Assembly (NCBI GenBank): GCA_905221605.1
Contig: CAJNDS010002002.1
Location: 188,001-252,000 of the forward strand
Length of the DNA stretch: 64,000 bases
From: Symbiodinium natans
Lineage: Eukaryota; Sar; Dinophyceae; Suessiales; Symbiodiniaceae
Direction of reading: 5' to 3'
Shown: positions 59,213 to 64,000 of the stretch, in pieces
Position numbering within the stretch: the first letter of the stretch is position 1
How the letters are laid out: every line of letters begins with the position of its first letter
Made by a program: the position numbers and the translations under genes
The notes under the pieces: model-generated
What the model saw: only the letters and a program-made list of their open reading frames with translations
The model's database searches: none
What the model was told of the DNA's origin: nothing

Positions 59213-59661
59213 GTGTCCAGCAAAGTCGACAAAGAAGGAAGACGTTTGGGACGTACGCTTTGCAAGGAAGAAGATTGAGACGTACTCTTGGAGTTTTTTG
59301 GGTGTTTCAAGCAAAGTCGGCAAAACAGGAAGAAGTTTGAGACCTACGCTTTGAGCTTTTCGGGGTGCGTCCAGCAAAGTCGGCAAAGAAGGAAGAAACT
59401 TGAGACGTACGCTTTGAACTTTTCCAGGGGTGTCCAGCAAAACCGACAAAGAAGGAAGAATTTCGACATTTAAGCTTTGAGCATTTCGGGGTGCGTCCAG
59501 CAAAGTCGGCAAATAAGTAAGCAGTTTGAGACGTACGCTTTGAGCTTGTCCAACTGTCCAGCGAATTATGTCGACAAAGAAGGAAGAAGTTTGAGATTTA
59601 TTCTTTGAACTTTTCGGGGCGTGTCCAGCAAAGTCGACAAAGAGGAAGAAGTTTGAGACGT
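59213..59661 (+). repeat. About 65-bp minisatellite, seven units
   Basis: The unit is approximately GTCCAGCAAAGTCGACAAAG, then AAGGAAGAAGTTTGAGACG, then TACGCTTTGAGCTTTTCGGG. Units diverge by substitutions and small indels and do not keep a frame. Confidence 0.88.
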
Positions 59662-59737
59662 ACGTTTTTTCGGTCATGAAGTGCCAAAGAGCCCTGACAA
59701 AGCAATCGCCGCAGAAACACACACACACACACACGCA

Positions 59738-59979
59738 CACACTGATGCATTGGTGACTGTGTGGAGCGCAACCTTTCATGTCATGATGATGAGATGAGAT
59801 TTTTGTACCGCGTATGCCACACCACAGGAATGGCATACAAACACAAGATCCGGGCAAGCAGGTACGTTTTCCTGGGGTGCAGGGGAGAGCTTCATTGGAG
59901 GGGTTCCCTTGCACCCCCTCCGTCCCCCTGCTATGGCAGTGACGCCTTTCCAGGATGAACAACCTGTTTCCACACACAC
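59738..59979 (+). repeat. Duplicated segment, copy 1 (short form)
   Basis: Matches 60471-60840 from CACACTGATGCATTGGTGAC to CCAGGATGANCAACCTGT, except for about 128 bp missing after ACACAAGAT. No coding evidence. Confidence 0.88.
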
Positions 59980-60470
59980 GCAATGCCCTCAGAGAGGGCT
60001 GAGCTTCGGATCCACTGGCAATCTAGTGATCACGGAAGCAGACAACGGTGCACATGCCCTGGCGCTCGCACTGCTTAAAACTTGTTTGACAGCCCCCATG
60101 GAAAACGAGAAGAAGGTTAAAGTGAGCCACCACTTGGTTTTGAGTGGATGTGGGTCCTGTCCACAAAGTGGTGGATAAGGGCACCTCTTGGAAAACAAAA
60201 ATGTGGCAGGTAGTTTGAGGCGAGAGGGGGGAGCCTGCCCACGCCCCCGACAAACTGACAAAACACGACCTCAGGCGGAAATATACATCAGCTCGACACC
60301 CGTCTCTCGGAGACATCGGATCAAAACCAAGAGAGATTGAATCGGGAGGAAAACACTTGGCTCGCACGGACCGTCACATCCTAAAAGCTTCGGATGATCT
60401 TATCTCCAACCGGAGGCTCGGCTACCTGCCGTTGGCGGGCGCCCAGGAGGGAAAAGCCCAACCGAAGTCA
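59980..60470. other. No supported gene
   Basis: Spacer between the two duplicated segments. Short frames only. Confidence 0.45.
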
Positions 60471-60840
60471 CACACTGATGCATTGGTGACTGTGTGGAGC
60501 ACAACCTTTCATGTCATGATGATGAGATGCGATTGTTGTACCGTGTATGCCACACCACAGGAATGGCATTCAAACACAAGATGACATGATCCGCAAGGGC
60601 TATGGTTTCGGCCCCTTGCTACGCCACACGCAAAGGAATTGCGTAGCACGAAATGAGATGAAGATGCAAGTGACACGATGCCTCACCAGCTGGCCCCGCC
60701 GGACCCCGGGTGCGGGCAAGCAGGTACGTTTTCCTGGGGTGCAGGGGAGAGCTTCATTGGACGGAGCTCCCCTGCACCCCCTCTGCCCCCCTGCTATGGC
60801 AGTGACGCCTTTCCAGGATGACCAACCTGTCTCCACACAC
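60471..60840 (+). repeat. Duplicated segment, copy 2 (long form)
   Basis: As 59738-59979 but with about 128 extra bp (roughly 60583-60711). The extra part contains an inverted repeat GCTACGC ... GCGTAGC. Confidence 0.88.
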
Positions 60841-61735
60841 AAACACACACCCACACACCGAGACACACACCCATACCCAAACACCCACCCACGCCCACAC
60901 CCACCCACACCCACACCCACTCACACCCACACTCACAACCACACCCACGCCCACGCCCACGCCCACGCCCACGCCCACGCGCACGCCCACGTGCACGCGC
61001 ACGCGCACGTGCACACGCCCACGTGCACGCGCACGCAAGCACGCGAGCATGCGAGCACGCGCCCGCGCGCGCGCGCGCGCGCGCATGCGCGCACGCGCAT
61101 GCGCGCACGCACATGCGCGCGCGCACATGCGCGCACGCACATGCGCGCACGCACATGCGCGCACGCACATGCGCGCACGCCCATGCGCGCACGCGCATGC
61201 GTGCACGCACATGCGCACACGCGCATGCGCGCACGCGCATGCGCGCACGCGCATGCGCGCACGCACATGCGCGCACGCGCATGCGCGCACGCACATGCGC
61301 GCACGCACATGCGCGCACGCACATGCGCGCACGCACATGCGCGCACGCACATACGCGCACGCACATGCGCGCACGCACATGCGCGCACGCATGCACATGC
61401 GCGCACGCACATGCGCGCACGCACATGCGCACGCACGCACATGCACGCACGCACGCATGCACGCACGCACATGCACGCACGCACGCATGCACGCACGCAC
61501 ATGCACGCACGCATGCACGCACATGCACGCACGCGCACGCACGCGCACGCACGCACACGCACGCACGCACGCGCACGCACGCGCACGCACGCACGCCGCA
61601 CGCCGCGCGCGCGCGCTCGCGCCGCGCGCGCCTCGCGCCGGCCCGCCCCCGCCCGCCTGCCCGTCCGCACGCACGCACGCACGCACGCACCCTCGCTCGC
61701 TCGCTCGCTCGTTCGTTTGCTCACACGCGCACACA
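60841..61735 (+). repeat. Long alternating purine-pyrimidine tract (CACACC, then GCGCACGCACAT, then CGCACG units)
   Basis: About 900 bp. It begins as (CACACC)n, passes through a 14-bp unit GCGCACGCACATGC repeated dozens of times, then (CACG)n and (GCTC)n. Nearly perfect purine-pyrimidine alternation from 61030 to 61600 makes it a strong Z-DNA candidate. Frames through it (HAHART, RACACA) are artefacts. Confidence 0.95.
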
Positions 61736-62655
61736 CATCATGTTTTGACTTTGTCAGGCCCGCAATGGACCTGGCGTGCCCGAGCAGGTGCCGAGAGCTC
61801 GAGCTGACACGCCGCAATCTGCGACACATCGTTGTACTTTCATCGTTGTAGTTTCATTGAAGTGCTTTCATTTGTTCCTTAATGTGTGCTTTGTATATGT
61901 CGTATACGCATTCCCGCCAGACGCCGGAGCCTGATGCACAGATACTGCCCAAGCAGGTCGGGGCTCTAGAACAAGCATTGCCTTCTCTGCTGATTGGAGC
62001 ATTCAGCCGCTTTTGGTGCGGTCGCAGGAGGACAGGGAGAAAGACCTACGCCAACGGATGCTGAGTGCTGAGTTTATAGTCCCCTGAGCGATGTGGGCCT
62101 CACCTGGCCCCAGTTGTGGTGGCCCTCCGAGGAAGTCAGGGGCGATCCGGTTGCCGTTGGAATCTCAAATCTTGCGCAGAGAGGAGACCGGGGATGTTTC
62201 AGTGGGTGGGCTGTGGAAGTGAGCGGAGGTGAGAGGTGTGTCGATTGTTGCGCGGACACTTTGAGAGTTTGACTTCAGACATTGCTGCCAAGGCATCGCT
62301 CCAAGCTGGCCTTGGAGAAAGCCGGCAGGCAAGATGCGACCGCGTGAGTTGCTCCAGCGAAGCACGTGTGTGCAGAGTAAAGAGCCTCAATGATTCGGAA
62401 GCCGCTGACTGCCAGCTTAACTCATCTTTTTGTTTAGCTGCGGGGGTGCTGCAGTCTTCGGGAAGGCAATATCGAGAGCGGCTGAGGCCACTCTCTCAGC
62501 CATGGCTTTGGTAAAAGCCCCATTCAATGTGAGAAGAGACATCGGGAAACCCCAGGAATGGTGCTGCCGGTGCTCATCGCATCGAGGACGGTCAAGCGTT
62601 TGCTGCGATTTCTTTTGCTCTTCTGTTCGTTTTTTGTCTGTGTTCTGTGCGGTGA
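61736..62655. other. Probable host intron/exon territory
   Basis: A small candidate exon at 62028-62072 (acceptor GTCGCAG|G, EDREKDLRQRMLSAE) matches the style of the coiled-coil exons at 54.2-54.6 kb. A stretch at about 62454-62511 reads VFGKAISRAAEATLSAMAL before a GTAAAA donor. No full gene could be built. Confidence 0.35.
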
Positions 62656-63102
62656 GAGGAGCATCCCAACGAGGATGACGAAAACGAAGCGGTTCTGGCA
62701 CCAATCCTACCGAATTCTGCAGCTGTCTGGAAGAGCTTTGCATCCTGTGTTCAGTACTCTGGAGCACCCACTGCTCTTCCGTGCGACGCTTGCATATTGC
62801 TATCCAACAGTCGAGTCAACATGCTCAGGTTCCTGAGACCAAAGAAGGCACGGAGCTTACCGGAGCTCGGTTCAATGAGCATCGCGAGCACACCGTTTCA
62901 CGGCGACTCTCGCATGCTGCGACGTCATCGCCGACCTGAAGTCCTGTGTTGGGGCTCTCAAGTCTCTCAGCTGTCCACTTTCCGAACACTCAAGTCTCTC
63001 GGAGGCGACTTAAACAAAAGGCGTGCCCAAAGAGACCCAGAGCTTGGCCAGCCGAGCATGAGAAGGAGCTACAAGGAGTGTCGCCGTCAAGCATCCAACT
63101 GA
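62656..63102 (+). CDS. Open stretch, possible terminal exon
   Basis: 148 codons open to a stop. A possible acceptor is CCCAACGAG|G near 62673. It reads NEAVLAPILPNSAAVWKSFA at first and ends in Arg/Lys-rich sequence. No motif, and composition weakens in the second half. Plausible as the last exon of the host gene upstream, but unproven. Confidence 0.3.
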   Translation, partial: EEHPNEDDENEAVLAPILPNSAAVWKSFASCVQYSGAPTALPCDACILLSNSRVNMLRFLRPKKARSLPELGSMSIASTPFHGDSRMLRRHRRPEVLCWGSQVSQLSTFRTLKSLGGDLNKRRAQRDPELGQPSMRRSYKECRRQASN

Positions 63103-64000
63103 CAAATCCGCGAAGGCCCGAGGCCGACGATGCACAGCCCCGGAGAAACCGCTAGGAGTTTTTTTCTGAAACCTAGGAAGCGAAGGCTAGCAGGGGCAAG
63201 TTACTTGCATCATGGACGGACAACAGGCCAAGGCCATCCGAGAGAGAGAGAGAGAGAGCTGTGTGGCAATGAGGTCCGAGAAAGCGATTCCGTGTTTCAG
63301 CTGTTTTGTAACTCCCGGACTTTTGAGACTTCTGCCTGTCACTCCTTAAGCAATGCATTGGCGCCTGAGATCCTGAAGCCGATGATCCGCCGATTTCCAA
63401 GCCAGCAGCTTCCTGAGAATTGGGGGGGTTTTGCGTGTCTCAACAGCACGAAGAAGCGCTCTCAGAAACGGAGAGCTCCTCCCCCCCCCCCTTTTCTTCA
63501 AAGATCGGGGGCCATGTCAGGCCGTGCGCATCACCGCACCTCCAAAGATTTTGCAGCCGCTTGACCCGTTTGGCCTGAGCTGCTTTGTGTCTACCATTGA
63601 GGGAAGGCGAAACTTGCCAGGAGAGGGAACGCCGTGGTGCCGGCGGTGGACCCAGTGCAAGGCTCTGAGCCGCCGGTTGAAGCAATGTTGCGGCATGTTG
63701 AAGATATGTGTGGAGATTGATTTTTACTTTTCGTGTTACAGAGTGGACTCGTGAGAGTTTTTTGGCAGGCAGGGCCCCGAATCATGAAGTCAGCAAAACC
63801 GCTGTTGGAAGCTCAGCGTGTCGAATACCTCTGAGGATTTTGCAGGGTTGCCGCCGTTTCCCATCAGATGATGCATTCAGGAGGGCTGACCTGGGGCCAG
63901 AGATCTTCCTTCGGATCCTTCAAAACGCACAGCGGAGGCTCTCTGCAGCCTCAAGCAGCCGCTGCGCTGGGATCTGCAGCACGCGCGTCAATGGTGTTTC
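63103..64000. other. No supported gene
   Basis: Short frames on both strands, a (GA)n run at 63240-63258 and a C10 run near 63480. Nothing else is recognised. Confidence 0.45.

Noticed and set aside
58433-59310. Long ORFs of Thr-His, Arg-Gln or Val-Cys repeats on both strands
   Set aside because: Open frames in every phase are a product of the CA/CAGA microsatellite.
60547-61851. 434-codon ORF and its overlapping partners on both strands
   Set aside because: Sequence is a low-complexity purine-pyrimidine repeat with no stop codons in several frames; no protein motif.

Overview
The window looks like nuclear DNA of a dinoflagellate, probably a suessialean such as Symbiodiniaceae or Polarella. 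This rests on three things. Relics of the dinoflagellate spliced leader end (TGGCTCAAG) sit at the 5' ends of two LINE-type insertions. Candidate host introns are of GC-AG or GT-AG type with an AG|G motif at both junctions. The content is dominated by retrotransposons carrying methyltransferase-like domains, with long microsatellites and sparse host exons. No bacterial operon, rRNA, tRNA or CRISPR array was seen. The species cannot be fixed from the sequence alone.

Layout. (1) Positions 1-2693 are the 3' half of a tyrosine-recombinase (YR) retrotransposon, here called E1: RT-RNase H, then terminal repeats B1-A2-B2. (2) Positions 2694-5157 are the 5' part of a second, unrelated YR retrotransposon, E2: an RS-rich ORF with an ADP-ribosyltransferase-like end, and the N-terminal part of its recombinase. 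(3) Positions 5158-14265 are a complete 9.1 kb E1 copy with split direct repeats (A1 ... B1 A2 B2) and the gene order YR, Gag-like, then a polyprotein with an oxygenase-like domain, a cytosine-methyltransferase-like domain, RT and RNase H. It interrupts the E2 recombinase gene exactly, and the two host halves are in the same frame. (4) Positions 14266-21473 are the rest of E2: recombinase core, Gag-like, methyltransferase-remnant-RT-RNase H, and a 238-bp direct repeat pair. (5) E2 in turn abuts the middle of a Ty1/copia integrase; the copia remainder runs to 24919 and ends in a second methyltransferase-like domain. The block is therefore a three-level nest.

(6) Positions 25271-36040 hold two head-to-tail LINE-type insertions, L1 (2.5 kb, probably non-autonomous) and L2 (8.2 kb). 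They are bounded by three copies of one 13-bp sequence. Both begin with doubled spliced-leader relics and end with a covarying stem-loop. L2 encodes a zinc-finger/coiled-coil ORF1, an AP-type endonuclease, RT, RNase H with a zinc finger, and a protein-kinase-fold ORF, with several frame breaks. (7) Positions 36041-46730 hold degenerate minus-strand repeats, a long orphan minus-strand ORF, tandem duplications, G-rich/C-rich inverted arms and unrecognised ORFs. (8) Positions 46730-51060 hold minisatellites, A/T-rich foldback modules and an AT-rich island. (9) Positions 52000-64000 appear to be host gene territory: short phase-0 coiled-coil exons, leucine-rich-repeat-like exons, an assembly gap and very long CA, CAGA and alternating purine-pyrimidine repeats.

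How the genes would work together. In E1 and E2 the recombinase would integrate a circular cDNA made by the RT-RNase H, which explains the split direct repeats and the absence of target duplication. The oxygenase and methyltransferase modules suggest DNA base modification, which is an inference. In L2, endonuclease and RT would carry out target-primed reverse transcription from a trans-spliced mRNA, with the 3' hairpin as a likely RT recognition signal. The most interesting items are the E1 oxygenase-methyltransferase-RT fusion, the exact nested insertion, and the LINE with its kinase-like ORF.
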